A stretch of 64,000 nucleotides of DNA from positions 129,001 through 193,000 of the forward strand of contig OY821748.1 of NCBI GenBank assembly GCA_963682055.1, read 5' to 3'. Both the position numbers and the translations under genes were made by a program. Shown here piece by piece: positions 35,488 through 49,459 of the stretch (its first letter is position 1; each line of letters opens with the position of its first letter). A model generated the notes under the pieces. It ran no database searches. It was given only the letters and a program-made list of their open reading frames with translations, and had not been told where the DNA came from. The DNA is from Primula veris. Lineage: Eukaryota > Streptophyta > Magnoliopsida > Ericales > Primulaceae.

Positions 35488-38400
35488 CAGACCGATTCAA
35501 CATTTTTCACAATATAACTAATATACATTGATTTTAAAAATGCAAGCAAAATATATATCACACTACTTCCCTCTCTCCTTTTATCCCTCTTCTTTGAGCT
35601 AAGTCTGTAAAAATAATTTTTCTACCAAGGCTTTTCACATAATTAAGTATTGCCGTTCGATATGATGATCCGAGTTGTTGCCCCCCCTACCATGAGACAC
35701 TATTGGACATTGATACATACAATGATACAATATGCACAAAGAAGAGAGATAGAGTAATCTTTTGCTTGAAAATTTAAAAACAATTGAGTACAAACCACAT
35801 TCATCTCTGACTAGCCGTTTATTTCCGTGCTCTAAACGAGACAGGGTCATTCAGTCACAATATAAAAGCTGCAAATTTAAGTATTTTTATTAAATAAGAA
35901 AACGAAAAATGACTACTGAAAAGCATGCACATATATCTCATGTTATAGCTTAATTATCGATCCAGTTTCAATACCAGAATTCTAAATTTCATATATCAGT
36001 AGTGCTGGTGATGGTGATGGTGATGGTGCATGGGCATGTCTCAAACCTCAGTTGATACACACTCTAGTCATGTGCTAGCTTGTAGTTTAATATCGGATAT
36101 ATATATATACACATACAAAATTTACGTTTTGTAATTTATGCAAATAGCAAAATTGATATTTCTATCCCCAAAATAATTACTAATATTACAACATATAAAC
36201 TTCTCATCTTAATTAAAAGTGAGCGGTCTTCTAAAGGGTTTCCTGTTAAATTAGTACCAAATCTCTGCATACGATACAAAGACGAATATAAAACTAATTA
36301 AGATCTGTAATTACTGAAATGTATTCTAAATTATTTGACTGTAAAGTAGAGTTCCTATGCGAAATCTCAACCAGTTTAATACGAGAACATTAGATAGAAC
36401 AATTATCATTGAGTAAGAGCACCAAATAAAGAAAATGTATCAAAAGATACACAAATCACAAAGCATACTAATTTGATGTACTAGCTAGGTTCGCTATATA
36501 TATATATATATAATATATTAACCAGTCATTTGTTTACACAACTTTAGATAGTTCTACTACAATAATATTTTCTTAATTAGTAATCTCTCATATAGCTAAG
36601 AGGAAATGTTTTATCACAAAACTAGAAATAGAAGAACCCGAAGGTAATTTAAACTAATCACAAAATGACACTTAGAAAGTACAATTAGCAAGTGTTAATC
36701 TAGTGGATTGTAACCTTTAACTACATTTAGGTAAAGACTATTTGTGGATTCCATCTTATCCTCATCTCAAGTTAGTGCTCTTTCTAGTCTTTCACTTCTC
36801 TGTCCCTTACATCTTCTTCTAAAATAATCAAGGTCATAAAAAAGACTTTTAGCCTTTTAGTTGTTCAACCTTAGTCGGCTGGTATTTTGATAATTTCATA
36901 TAATTAATGACCCCTCAATAGCTAGATATATACTTCTAGGTTTGGAAATTTTGAACTTCTCTAACATCTAAATATAAAATATATATATATATATATATAT
37001 AATAAGCTTGACACTTGTAAAAACAGACAAAAATGAATGCAATACCACCAAAACAAATATTCTTAGGTGATATATAATAGATCAATTCATTGATCACCTT
37101 TAATAGCTTAATTATTATTCTGACACATGGTCTTTTTACAACATGGAATTCTTCCTTGTCGCTTTCCAACTACTTCCACACAAAAGAACACCTTACTAAT
37201 TAGACATGTAATATATAATTATACTAATAGTGATCTATTAATAAAATTAGAATTCCAAACCACAAAAATAAAGACAGCAACCATATACTCCCAAAGCAGG
37301 TGATAGTATTCTCAAAATATATAGACGCATGACATTGTCTAGACTCATGTTTACTTACTCTTTATTATTGCATAAAAAGTTCACTAGTTCTAGTTCTGCA
37401 TTATACTTTTTTTTTCTTTTTGTAATCGTTCTGCATTAAACTTAATTGCTATAACTAATGACATGCAACCGGGTTCCTGTGTTCCGAATTTTAGTCGGTT
37501 TCTATACATATAAATTACATTTAAATAAAAAACGGATCTAAAAATACGAAAATTAATACAACTTTCCTCTATGTATGAGAAAATAGCAGTAAAGCTGATC
37601 ATGTTGTCATCTGTTTGGTTCACGATCTCTTGCTAACCTTTTTTATGACCTCTTAAACAAAATCTCTATGTACACAAATCGATCGCATTTCTTTCAAATA
37701 ATTTTTTGAAAGAAATAAAAAACGAGAAGGAACAGTACAGTGTACTGAAACAAGAATTGTGAATCAAACAAATTAGGGGAAACATGTCAGCAGATAGATA
37801 ATCAGTACAACAAGGTGCTAGAAAACAGCAAGTGAACATGTAAAGCATTATTTAACCCATATGGGAGTAGTCATGTCGAAAGTCGAAACCCATTCCTAAA
37901 AATGATAAACTGACGGGGTTTGTTTATACCGGTAACTTTCGAGCATGCATCATATATAATAATTAATCTATTTTGGTTAAGTCGACATTATATTCATGGT
38001 GAATAAATTTATATGATCGAACGGATCTCCTCCAATATCTTAGTAAAAGTGAATATACAAAAAGTAAAAAAAGATGAACAAAGTCTGCTTGCTTATAACC
38101 TAGGATAATTGCCTCGACTTTGCAGCGAGGAGAGCAACGGGTAAAACTTGATCCAAAAGACTTAAATGTTGTAAAGAAAACTTGGTGAAGCCAATCACTA
38201 ATTTGGTCTGCTTATGCAATCACTGATTTGTGTACTATATAGTATATAATTATGGGCTATATATACATATTTGACTAGACCAATCTGAGACCTGTAGAAT
38301 AATTCAGTCTTCAACCACAAATCTTTTACCGAGTCTATGCTGTCTACCAACTTCTCGTTTTAGAATTTATTTTTCTTATTTGGCTTACATGTTACTACAA

Positions 38401-39176
38401 TTTAATGGTATGAATAAGTGTTGTTTGTGATTGACATAGACTAGTTTAAAATGCTCCACTTACACAATATGATTGCATCCTCTTTGATTTGGGTTGATAA
38501 ACAAAACATGAAGAAATAAATGTACAAATGTGATGGACTAAGGTCCACCTCTCCGAGATTGTTCACGGCACAACCCTTTATTTAACTTGGTTAACCTCAC
38601 CAATATTAGCAACAAATCACCATAAGTGACATAATCGAGTCTCAATTAATGCTTTATTCTTATTCATGAATAATCAAAGATAGAGACAAAATCCAAGTAT
38701 ATATTATACAAAATACAAATCATAACAAGTCAATTGGTATTTAGGCAAATACCCGAGTTCCTTAATTGTGATTATCAAATAACATAATTAAAAAAGTCTA
38801 AACAATTAAATAAAGGACAATATAAATTAATAAATCGGATTAGGTCTCCACACGTCTCGTGAAGGTAAATCAAAAAAAAAAATGTTATACTATCTGTTAC
38901 TTACTACTATAAGAAGGACATTGTTACTCCTACAAAAATCCTAGTCTACTAGTAGACAAAGATCCCTATATAAAAAAAAAAAATAACATAATATAAAATT
39001 AGAGTACGTAAGAGTATATGTTTACGACATCAGTGTCCTAAATTGTTGCAAGTTAAACAGCAAAGAGTGAGATAGAAATGTCTTACGATATTTTAATAAA
39101 AACTTAAAAGACCAACAATTGTCGTAATTTAATTAGCCTTCTAAAAAGGCAAAGTTTTTAGCTGAAAATAAACAAC
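33200..39176. other. Long intergenic region, AT-rich, no supportable gene
   Basis: About 6 kb between the bHLH and the HMA gene. Visible structure is limited to (TA)n tracts (about 33942-33956, 34742-34760, 35452-35482, 36498-36512, 36979-37000), an (AG)n tract at about 34804-34829, a short (GGTGAT)n run at about 36007-36028, and two segments (38455-38530, 39017-39085) that resemble 41875-41960 and 42485-42560. Confidence 0.65.
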
Positions 39177-40417
39177 TCACATCAAACAGCAACCTCCAAC
39201 ACCTTCAGTGTGTTTTTTGTACTTTTTAGTGCTCACTTGGCTATTATTAGATTGAGACACTGGTTTTTCGACTGCTTCTCGATTCTGTTCTAGAAAAAGC
39301 TGATCATTCCCAAATATACGTGGTTGTGTAAAATTATTCTGATAGCCATTTCCTCCATAATATCCATTTGGTGTTCCATAACAGTAACCATTCTGATTGT
39401 TATAATTGGGATGGTCGTTTGCACGACTATTAGAATTTCCCTCCGTATTTTCCTTTTTTGCAGATTCGGAAAGGTACAGAATACTAAAGCATTTTCCTGA
39501 CTGAAAATTCTTAATCCTAACATTTTCTCCCACTAACATCAATAGACGATCTGGATCAAACTCGCCTGTTACTGTTATTACATTAGTATCCTTGTTCACT
39601 TTAGTGTTCAGCACTCCTGCATGTACATGTAACCAAACACAAATAAAATGCTATAAGATACTGTATAAGAGATGATGTTGTATTTGTTTTGGCAATAATA
39701 AAAAAATAGACGTTGATTTGATTTTAAGGAAATAAAATTTACTGCCAAAGTTGAAAGTATTTAACAAAAATGTTTGACATTTATAAATTCAACTTTCCGA
39801 GATGGTAAAAGGATATCAAAGTGATACATTAAAATCTCAATCAAATCGTTTGAATAAGATCCAAATCTTTCTTATTCAATGTTTTGATTCTAAAATCTTA
39901 TCAGTTGCACTCTGTAATCAAATGTTGGCTCATGCCTATCTATATTATTACAATACTGTTATAATATCCAACTATATTCGTATGTATCAATATTATTAAG
40001 TTGAAATAATAATATACGCATCTTGAAAACACTTGTCAAACTGATTTATATAAATGATGAAATAAGTAATATATTTAAACGGCAGAATAAGAACTCAAAA
40101 TATAGAAAAGGGACACTAGCAATTTATTATAAACATTGTAGAATTTTGTATAATCTAGTATTCAGCCATAAAAATTAACGTACCTTCAATACGATTTATG
40201 CCTGAGAGTAGCCTTGGCATTAACTTTTTGCTGCGGTTATTATACTCCAACTCGCAAAACTAAAGTTTACAAAATGTTTATATTAGAATATGTATTAAGC
40301 CAGAGTACACTTAAACAACATACTTATAATCGGGAATATGGATGGGAAGTTAGAACATACCACAAAATACTTTCTTTCTGGTATATCTGGATAAGTTCTG
40401 GGTATTTTCTTCTTCAT
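39177..40417 (-). CDS. HMA-like isoprenylated plant protein (HIPP-type) without the CxxC motif, 190 aa
   Basis: Three exons on the minus strand: 40361-40417, 40184-40259, 39177-39616; 573 bases, GT-AG, phases close. Residues about 19-75 follow the heavy-metal-associated fold (CELEYNNRSKKLMPRLLSGI, then NRIEGVLNTKVNKDTNVITV and FDPDRLLMLV). At the metal loop, where HMA domains carry CxxC, this protein reads NNRSKK, so both cysteines are absent. A Gln/Asn/Tyr/Gly-rich linker follows, and the C-terminus is GGCCLM with a CaaX farnesylation box (Cys187-Cys-Leu-Met). This is the architecture of HIPPs, which use the lipid anchor to reach membranes. Loss of the cysteines suggests a role in protein binding rather than metal transfer. 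Exon 1 is short and its start is the least certain part of the model. Confidence 0.72.
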
Positions 40418-42207
40418 CTTTTAACTCTATCAACAGCAAAATATACAGGAATTTGCGATTAAATTAATTGAAACCTAACGTCCGTTATTGTCAATATAAT
40501 GAAAAACTAAATGAATTTACAATGAAGAAATGAAACAATTAGTTGTAACATGAAATTATAAGTTTTGTGACGAGACAACTTTTCAATTTCATGATTGTTT
40601 CCAGACGAGTTTTGATATTAATAGTAGGACTTGAAAAATACAAAGAATCATCATTTAAGAGGGTCTGTGAAATCGAGCGTTTTTTTTTTAATAGGGAAAA
40701 GGTTTTGGAAAAAAAGTAGTTTTAAGAGGCTTTGTTGGGATTTAAAAAAAAGGGGTATGTAAAGAATCAGGATCAACGCTCTTCCAACTTGTTTGGCTTC
40801 TACAGGATAGTGAATTAGTGTCCATTCTTGATTTGGATTTTGAAATCTATAACTATATTTATATTATTTACACACATATCTATGCTTACGACTTGTAAAA
40901 CAATAACATACTTAAAACATCTTTATAAAATGTTGTAGCAAAAACTTTACTATAAAAACTACTATAAGAAAAATATATGTTTTGTCAAAGGAATTAGCTA
41001 GAAAAACTAAACCTGTATTCCACACAACATGGAAAACTCCAAAAATAAAAATAAAATAAAATAAGGCCACAAGAAACATATATACACAAGACAATTTTTT
41101 TTGCGCCTTTTCAACTCAATCAGACAATTTTTTTTCCACTGTAATAAAATTCAAAAAATCCCCCAGAAGAAAGATATATACACAAAACATTGTCTTTTTT
41201 TATACTATAACAAAAAGAAGAGAGGTATTCTTACATTTTGTTTGTATGTGGGATTAATGGCTTAATGTTTGTATACAAACCTTAATTGTAGGATTGATGG
41301 CTGAATTTATCGTAGAGAGCAAATTTTATGATAAGGCCTGTATTTATATACACTCTTGAAATATACTATATTTTGGAAAAAAAAATCTTATGGTTAATTA
41401 AGTATATGGCGTATCAAATGAGTTTCCTAAAATGGTAAACCAGGATATACGTTTCCATAAAGTACAAATTTGGAAATCAATTAGTTTTACTGTTAGTTAT
41501 AATTAGTTGGGATATTGTAGATTTCCTTTTACGAAACAATTTTTTTTTCTTTTACTAGTATGCAACCGTGGAGAATCTTTATGATGACTTAATGTAGGCA
41601 GCTTTTTAGGAAACATATATTAATGAGAAGGAAACAAAATTTTATGATGACTAATTAAAATCAACAAGGGTGACCAATAATAGTCATCCATGGAGAATCT
41701 TTAATGAGAAGGAAACAAATTTTACTGGTATAATTTTTTTTGTCTTTTTTTTTACTACCTCGTTCTGTTTTTATTTCCTGCATCACTTGCACCTGTTTAT
41801 TACAAATTAGAAGTACACAAAAATTGGCTTGTTTCTGATTGGTAGAAACTAATAGTTTGATGATATCTGTAGAATATTTCACTTGCAAAATACGACCGCA
41901 TCCTCTTTGGTTTGAGTCGATAAACAAACAAGAAGTAACAACTGTGCAAATACTTTGGAATTATGTAACAACTGAGTATGCAAATCGAAAAAAATGCTAT
42001 ATTTGTTGTCTACTCTCTAAAGGATACCATTACATCATGCGTTTTTGGTATCCTTATCTTCACAATTACAAATGCTCCAACATTCTGATCCTTTTTAAGT
42101 GTTTTTTCTTTTCTCATTTTGGGTCCGGCTTTTTAAATGCTCTGGATGACACAAAAGGACAAGCTTCGATAATCTCCACCTCAAGTAGCTTTCAAAATTC
42201 AATTAGA
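40418..42207. other. Intergenic region
   Basis: About 1.8 kb, no supportable gene. It holds the promoter side of the HMA gene and the 3' flank of the membrane-protein gene, with short internal repeats (TTTATGATGACT at about 41579 and 41640; AATGAGAAGGAAACAAA at about 41622 and 41703). Confidence 0.65.
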
Positions 42208-45200
42208 TCAGCGTACAGGAGCAGCAAAGAATATAACAATAAAGTATACTATGAACCCAGCAACGAGAATTCCTGCATAAACGAGATTCTGCGACGACTG
42301 TGTTGGAAATTTGTAATCCACAGTGCAGCATTTCATCTTATCCTTCTCCCCCGCCAATACATGTTCTACGTATCTGCATTTCACAAATGAAGAAAATGAT
42401 TTAGTTCATAAAAAGATAATCAGAGTTTACCAGCCAATTAATTGACAAAAACAACCCGCTATCGAAAGGAATATAAACTTACATAACATGTTTACAGCAT
42501 CAATGTTCTAAAATGTTGCATATTTTATAGCAAGACCGACATAGACATGTCTCAGGAAGCATAAAGACTTCACAAACAAAATTAAAGACAGCTTTTCCAA
42601 TACCAGTCCTTAGATACGAATCTGGGCATATTACTCTTTTATTAGAATTTTTGAAATAGACCCACCAATCATCGTTCCCAGAAATATAATTTGAAAAAGG
42701 ATTATGTTTCCTAACAAGTCCACAATTATAGAAGTAACAGTTATAATTGAAAAGAGTTTTTTGTTGACGTATTAATCATGTAAATTTCATGGTTATAATT
42801 TTACTAACTATACAGAGAAATCCCAATAACAGTGTAGCATTTATTTAAATAAGTACGTGATCTCTCATTTGGTGGTACGGTCCCGTGTTCATACCCAAAC
42901 TACCTAGAACCAGTCAGACCTCAATATGAATTAGTATTCTGAAACTGGTAGTCAAGACTTGAGACTACTAATTACAATAGACAAATGAACTACATGGCTA
43001 ACGAAAACCTACCGATACGTAAAGAGAGAGCTCTGGAGAATTTCAGTGCTGTTCATATCTGCGTCTCGTAAGCGATGATCATATAACAAGGAAGACAGAT
43101 CTACAAGTTGTTCTTCAAGTCCCTGTTTAGGAAAGATTCAATTTTTATTTTTTTTAAAATATATCCATAGAAGTCAAAGCTCTATACGAGATGAATGGTA
43201 ACTTACATCCAAGTATTTCTCCAATCTTTCCACTAATTCATGGGGAAAAGGTTCCGGCAAATTAGTTGTCTTTTTATAAAATTTCTCCAGCCATAATTCG
43301 GTGCTTGTTTTGTTCTTTTTCCCTTTAACTGGTTCACCAAGGGGAGTTTTTAGATATTGCCCAGCAAAGGTTTGAACTATCTGCAAAGATAAATCCCCCC
43401 CGTAAGCATATAATGTTATACGACGCAGCTAAAAGGCAAGAAAATAGTGATATATACCTCTGAAGTTTCTCGAATTCGTCGAAGAGCTGTGTCTACGCGT
43501 GCATATATGGTATTCCTCTGTGCATGATAATACAAAACGTTAAATCTTTACATCTATGATCATCAGAACTGAATGCAAGCACAGACATTACACCACAAGA
43601 AACATCTCTGCTAACCTCTTTCTTCATTAGGGTTAAGAGCAGAATAATAAAGAATTATCTTACAGTTCTTTAACTTACCAAAGCAACATCCTGAAGCATC
43701 TTACTGACTTGGGTTGTATTGGAGAATGGTCCAAATGGATGGCAACCAGTGGCTAATAGCCAGTTCATAACGGGCCTTTCATGTACATGAGATACCTTTT
43801 CATATGGGGAACTTAACCCACCCACCACCGAAGCTAGGCCAGCTAATATATGGCGCTGTACTTGTGACGGGATAGCATACCTTCTCTCTGTTTCTGAGAC
43901 GTAACTGTCAAAAAAAGATGAAAAAAAGAGATGATGAATATAATAAAGTAAGTAAAAACAAATGATTATAGTAAACGCAGGGAAATCTGAATACACTCAG
44001 GACCTGGTGTGAATGAGATACCGTATAAGTAAGAAATAGAGTTGCTGTTCATTAATGGGTTGAATTTGCAAGATGATATAAATTGTAGCAGGATTCAGAG
44101 TTAACTTGGCTAAAATCTGGACAACCTTTGTACTCATCACACATCACAAAAGAAACAAACTTGGACTATTAATGGTGGTCAGTTGTGTAAACTGGCACAT
44201 TACAAAACTAGGCTTTTATATTCTCATATAGATCATTTGTTTTGAATGAACGAGTACTTTTTGTGTGTGTGGAGGATGATCTACGGGAATTCAAGTTTAA
44301 TCCAGGTTCGGTAACCTTCCAGTTTTATCAGTGGGTAAGATTGAACTGGCTTATACCGACGGTAACCTAAAATTCTGAAAACTAACGATGGAAACAATAA
44401 ACTTACACATCAAGTTCAAGCTTCAAAACTTGTAGCATATAATAAAAACAAATATATCTAACCTTAGGGGTATTTTGTCATTTTGATGCTGAAGAACAAT
44501 AATAACATCATTACTTGTCCATACAAGACTTTCTTCTTCCATCATGAGCTGTGGGTCCACATCAGCCAATGAAAGAACAAACCTGCATGCAGAAATAAAA
44601 AAGGTTCTAGTAATTTCAGTATGTAAAAACCTTCTGTGGACTTAACCAGCAATGCGATTAAACTAAACAATGCACAAGTAGTTCCTGAAACTTACTGATC
44701 AACCCAAAGTTTAATTCCTATCTTATCATTACATAAATATTCCTACACTCGGTTATAGTTTGCTCTGGTCTAGACTCAAGAGAACCGAAAGTGCGTAAAA
44801 GAATATTTCTCTTCATGTCACTCATTATTTGCTCTGTCTCTTTTTAATTGAAGGAAAAGGTATCAATAACACCTCTTTCCTGGGACATATAATAACGTTT
44901 AAAACAAAGACTAGAAAGCAAGCCATATAAGTGTTTCAGTTGAAGTACGCGATACATAGTTGTATAAATGCATTCAAAACTTCTCAATGCTTGTACTATC
45001 TAAGAGAAGATTTAAAAAATGGGTTGGGCAGTTTCTCACACTGGGACGACTCTAGTTCCATAAGTCCGATGCATATCTCCTTGTTTCTTTTCCATTCTCT
45101 TTTTCGTTTTGTCCTTCTTGCCATGTTTGGAAGCATAAGTAGCCCAGATAGGCTTGTGTTTTAATAATGAATCACTTGAACCATCTGACTCATCCACCCA

Positions 45201-48200
45201 GTTCTGGAAAACCCAAAGATAATAATGAAAGCAAACATAAAGAGTTTGTAAACCATCACATAAATAAATATATAAAGGCACGAATAAAAAACTCCGGACA
45301 AACCTGACGAAGAAAATATTTACTGGAAAGAGACGGGTCAGAGACCTCGAGTAACCCCGCAGCAAGCATATCAGCCGACCTTTCCATCTCCTGCCGTAAG
45401 CATATATTAAATACTTTGTCAAAAATGGAAGTTTTTTCTCGAATATAAACCAACTGAACTGAACTTGAACACAAAAGCTCTTAAACTAACAAAAAAATAG
45501 GAAGAAGCTTATATAGGGGATCAAACACAAAAAAAACATGAGCCATCAAGCATTTCTTCACCTGTGGAAGACCAAGCAAACATGGAAAATAAATTTTAAT
45601 CAAGATATTATCATCTCTAACTCAAAGAAACACTTCCTTAGGATACCATCGAACGAGAAAAAACAAAAAAAAAGTAGCCCAGACAATAAGAGGAAAAAAA
45701 AACCTCTTTAAGAATCGCCCCATCGAGATATGTCTTCGTACGAACATGAAAACGACCATCGTTTTTGGTTTCGTGAAGAGAACGGCTCCTCATTGCTTTA
45801 GAAAGAGCAATAGCTAATTTTTCATGACGATGCAACGCATGCGAACCCCCAATCATTACTACTTCTTGCCCTGAGTGAACCATCTTCTTTATCTAAAACA
45901 TACCAGAGAGAGAACTTATTCAAAAAAGGAAAAAACAGATGAAGTCATCACCAGCATGTTAACAAAGATACCTCTGCTTCAATAGCTGTGACATCTATGC
46001 TGTAGTTATGTCCTTTATCCATGATATTGTACCGATTATGATTCTGAAGGACAATTATTGGTATGAGCAACCTTGTTGTGGTATCTACAGTTTCAAACCT
46101 GCGTCCAAAAGTACCGCAAGTTTGTAACATAATCTTTGGAGCTAATTCAGAACCCAAAAAGAATATGCATGACAAGGTTGAGGTATTGTCAGGTGTGAAA
46201 ATCAAAATGAGAAATGAAAGTTCGTCAAGAAGTAAGTTTTAATCTAAATACTAACCAAGAGGACACAAGATCAACATCAAGTTCAGCAATCAAAAAAGAG
46301 ACTTGCTGGGTTGCAGCTTCAAAGCAAACAAGCTGGAATTTTTAAGGTTCAGAAAGTTTGGGCTCATCCAGCCTAAAACTTCTAGCTTCTTGAGGCCATA
46401 AAACCCGAAAATCTCAGCTTTTAGGCTGATCAATCAAGAGGATCCAGCTTTTTAAAAACACTGAAGCTTAAAAGCTGCAACCATATAAGGGCTGTGTAAA
46501 GCCAGTCATCATATATGTTGGGACTTGGTTCTACCAGAGCTTAACTCTATACAGTTTGCATCCATGCTAGTGCAAAATAAAAATAAAAAACAGGGCAATG
46601 CATCGGGATATACCTAACATCAGGAGCAATGACATGTTCAATTGTGGTCGCAACTAGAGAAGAAAGTTGACCGATAAAAACTGCCGTTGCAGGTTCACTA
46701 CCTGAATCAAACCCTTTTGGAAAAACCACATTGCGTAAGCGAGGAAGTGTCTTCGAACTAACACTGCCTTCTTCGGTTTCGATTTTTCCATACGTGCAAG
46801 GCCCAGCTGACAGGTCAATTACAACAAACCTGAATACATAATACAGAACATGTGAGATTATGAAACCTCACTTTCCGAACAATGTCTAACATGAATTGTA
46901 GAGTAATATATTTCAAACAGGCATCGACTTTTAATTGTAGAAATTAAGCTGTATATTTTAGGTTCAGGAAAAAGCTAGGATCATCCAGCTTAAAGCTTCT
47001 AGCCTGTTCAGGTCAAAAGACTAAAAATTTCAGATTCTAAGCTGGTCAACCAAATGCTGTCCGGCTTTCAAGTAAAAATGGCGAAAAAACAAGATTTCAA
47101 GCTGCAACCAACAAGGGTGCACACTGCACAACCACAAGCAAATGCGTAGGTCGACAAAGAAATCCGTTGATGTGGCAAATGGTTAAAGAATGGATATAGA
47201 TGAGAAGATACCTACCACTGAGGACAGAAATGCAATGTTTTTGAAAATAGAATAAAAAAAGAAATAAACGACTTGGTTAAGAAAGAAAATCGCGTGACCC
47301 TGATAAAATCAGCAATACCTTCACATATTTTCAGTGTAGTGCAACAATAAATTACCTGCCAGAGCTTAGCCAAATCTGGGAAGCTCCCCCTCCATTATAC
47401 CGATAACGGTAGATATAATCACCTTCTTGTTTTTTCATTTCATCCTCTGTTAGCTTTGGGATTTCTCGATACATGAGATTATCAAGATCAACTTCTTTAT
47501 TCCTAGGATCCATTCTAACCTGAAAATTTAAAAGGTCCAGAGAATAAAAAGTTAAAGAAGATAAAAGTCTCCTTAGAGCTAGCTGTACAGTATTACATTT
47601 AAGCCAACATACCTTATCAAAGTTGACAATAAATATTGCACTTGGCACAGGTCTATCCATCTCCTCCCCAGAGTTCCTCCCACTCTCCATATCGAATATA
47701 TACGAGTAAAGCTTTTCAAAAACTGGCTCCACGACTGTTGCATCAACGTCAAACGCAGGTACCTCTCTTCCGAAATCAACCTAAATGTTGTTCAAAAAAA
47801 ATAAAAAATAAAAATATATATATATATATATATATAAAATAATACTATGCTAGTAATGAAGAAATCACAAAGGTGCCAATAAAGTAAACAAAAAAGAAAG
47901 AATAATGACCTCTCTAGCAGTCGACCCAGAAGGAACCATTGCGGCCTTCAAACTCTTCTCAAGTTCTATCACTTCAGGCTGCCCTGCCTGCTCTACCACT
48001 AATTTTATTATTTTATTTATTTAGAAATAGCAAATTATAGTACAAGTATTTTAAAGATATATGATTGAGAGCAGTGTGTAGGTGGTAATTAAGGATGATC
48101 TTACAGGAAAAGTGTTGTAAACTAAGGGATGTTCAATATCGAGAGGTTCGCCAGTTTCTAGACAGGATGGTCTATGAGATGGGAAGCTAACTCTTAGGAA

Positions 48201-49459
48201 TTCTTCTAATTTCTGGGCATCAAGCATGTATCTATACCCTCCGTCGCCATGAAAACCAATAAGCACAACATTTACTTCGAGAGGAACTTGAAAAGGGACC
48301 TGAATGTTTTGAATTCAGGAAATGTGGGACATATCATAAATAAAGCAAGTTAAAAACATGTGATCAAGAAAGAAAGAAATTCTAATAAAGAAGGTAGGGT
48401 TGTGATTAAGTGACTGATATGTGTAAGGGTAACTTATTTCTTAACCATCGTCTAAAATATATAAAGTAATGGGCATGAAATTACTTGGTGTGGTGGCATA
48501 ATCAAGGAGGTTGAAGAAAAACCGGACCAAATTAATTAGAACGGATAGGGAGTAAGTTGACCGATGATTATAAGACCACTTCATCATCTTATGTTTTTTT
48601 AAGTGAAAGGGATAATAAACAAGTCGAGTGAAAGAAGGTAGTGTTGTGAGTAAAGTGTGATTGATTGTGTAGCATATGTGTGTACAAGAAATTCCTCCAC
48701 TTTTCTTCTGAATCATATATATATATATATATAACTCCATTCATGAAAATATATCCGACAATGTATTAGCATGAAAATAGTTGGGATTGTCATTAAATAT
48801 AATATAATAAAAGAGATTGAAGAAAAATAGGTATAAGACTAAATCATTTGGAGTAAGTTGATGGATGATTCTCGCCCAGTTTATATCATTCTATTATAAT
48901 AAGTCAACGCAAGTCAAATGAGGCTGTCCAATTTAGCCAAATTTTTTTCCAAAAATACTCCTACAACTTTATATTAACTACAATAATACCATATATATAC
49001 TTCCATAAAAATATAAAAAGTAAAAACTAATAAAACTATTTATCACTGATATTAAACTATGTGTTTTTGTGGTATTATCCACATATTTATATAATTAAGT
49101 ATACTTATTTTCTATATTTTTATTGCATTACGGGCGCACATGAGGTACAATTACTAATATCTATATTATTATGATAGATATATGATAGATATATGAGAGA
49201 GAGAGAGAGAGAGTAAAAAAAAGGGGGGGGGGAGGACCTCAGCACGGGAGTGGAGAAAGGAGCGGAGATTGGATCGGACGGAGTGTTGAACGTGGTGGAA
49301 AGCACCGTGATGCCACGTTGGATTATTATTATTACCTTCCCCACTGAACGCCTTTTGTTTCAGTTTCTGCGAAGAAGATACAATAATCATCATCATTATT
49401 ATTATTATTATTATTATAATCTCCCTCAACCATACCCTTACCCCTCCTCCTCCTCTCAT
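42208..49459 (-). CDS. Conserved plant single-pass membrane protein of unknown function (At3g28720-like), 821 aa
   Basis: Sixteen exons on the minus strand: 49238-49459, 48105-48299, 47910-47987, 47613-47780, 47356-47519, 46614-46829, 45972-46098, 45704-45892, 45304-45390, 45040-45203, 44463-44582, 43679-43904, 43458-43517, 43207-43380, 43013-43122, 42208-42373. The sum is 2466 bases and every splice phase closes. The protein begins with a hydrophobic segment, has a large luminal or extracellular part (VVLIGFHGDGGYRYMLD, LETGEPLDIEHPLVYNTFP, IVLQNHNRYNIMDKGHNYSI, KTPLGEPVKGKKNKTSTELW) and ends with one membrane helix at about 797-818 followed by AAPVR. I recognise it as the family of uncharacterised Arabidopsis protein At3g28720; distant relatives include At5g58100 (SPOT1), implicated in pollen wall formation. 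No catalytic motif is evident. The donor of intron 1 (GAG|GTCCTC) is weak, making the first junction the least secure. Confidence 0.88.
46310..46500. repeat. Intron-borne MITE-like repeat, copy 1
   Basis: Lies in the intron between the sixth and seventh exons of the membrane-protein gene. It shares, in order, CATCCAGC, CTTCTAGC, AAAAYYTCAG, TGATCAATCAA and GAAGCTTAAAAGCTGCAACC-type words with 46930-47120 and 61380-61580. The right end resembles the AAGCTGCAACCAAACAAGGGC terminus common in plant hAT MITEs. Confidence 0.65.
46930..47120. repeat. Intron-borne MITE-like repeat, copy 2
   Basis: Located in the next intron upstream (between exons five and six of the same gene), same orientation as copy 1: GGATCATCCAGCTTAAAGCT, CTTCTAGCC, TGGTCAACCAAATG, ending CAAGCTGCAACCAACAAGGG. 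Confidence 0.65.

Noticed and set aside
36003..36046. Minus-strand mini-ORF reading Met-Pro-Met followed by seven His and ending in a stop
   Set aside because: It is a direct reading of a short GGTGAT repeat, has no upstream exons that I can support and no codon context.
41839..42390. 183-codon plus-strand ORF
   Set aside because: Antisense to the last exon and 3' flank of the membrane-protein gene; no family resemblance and AT-driven composition.
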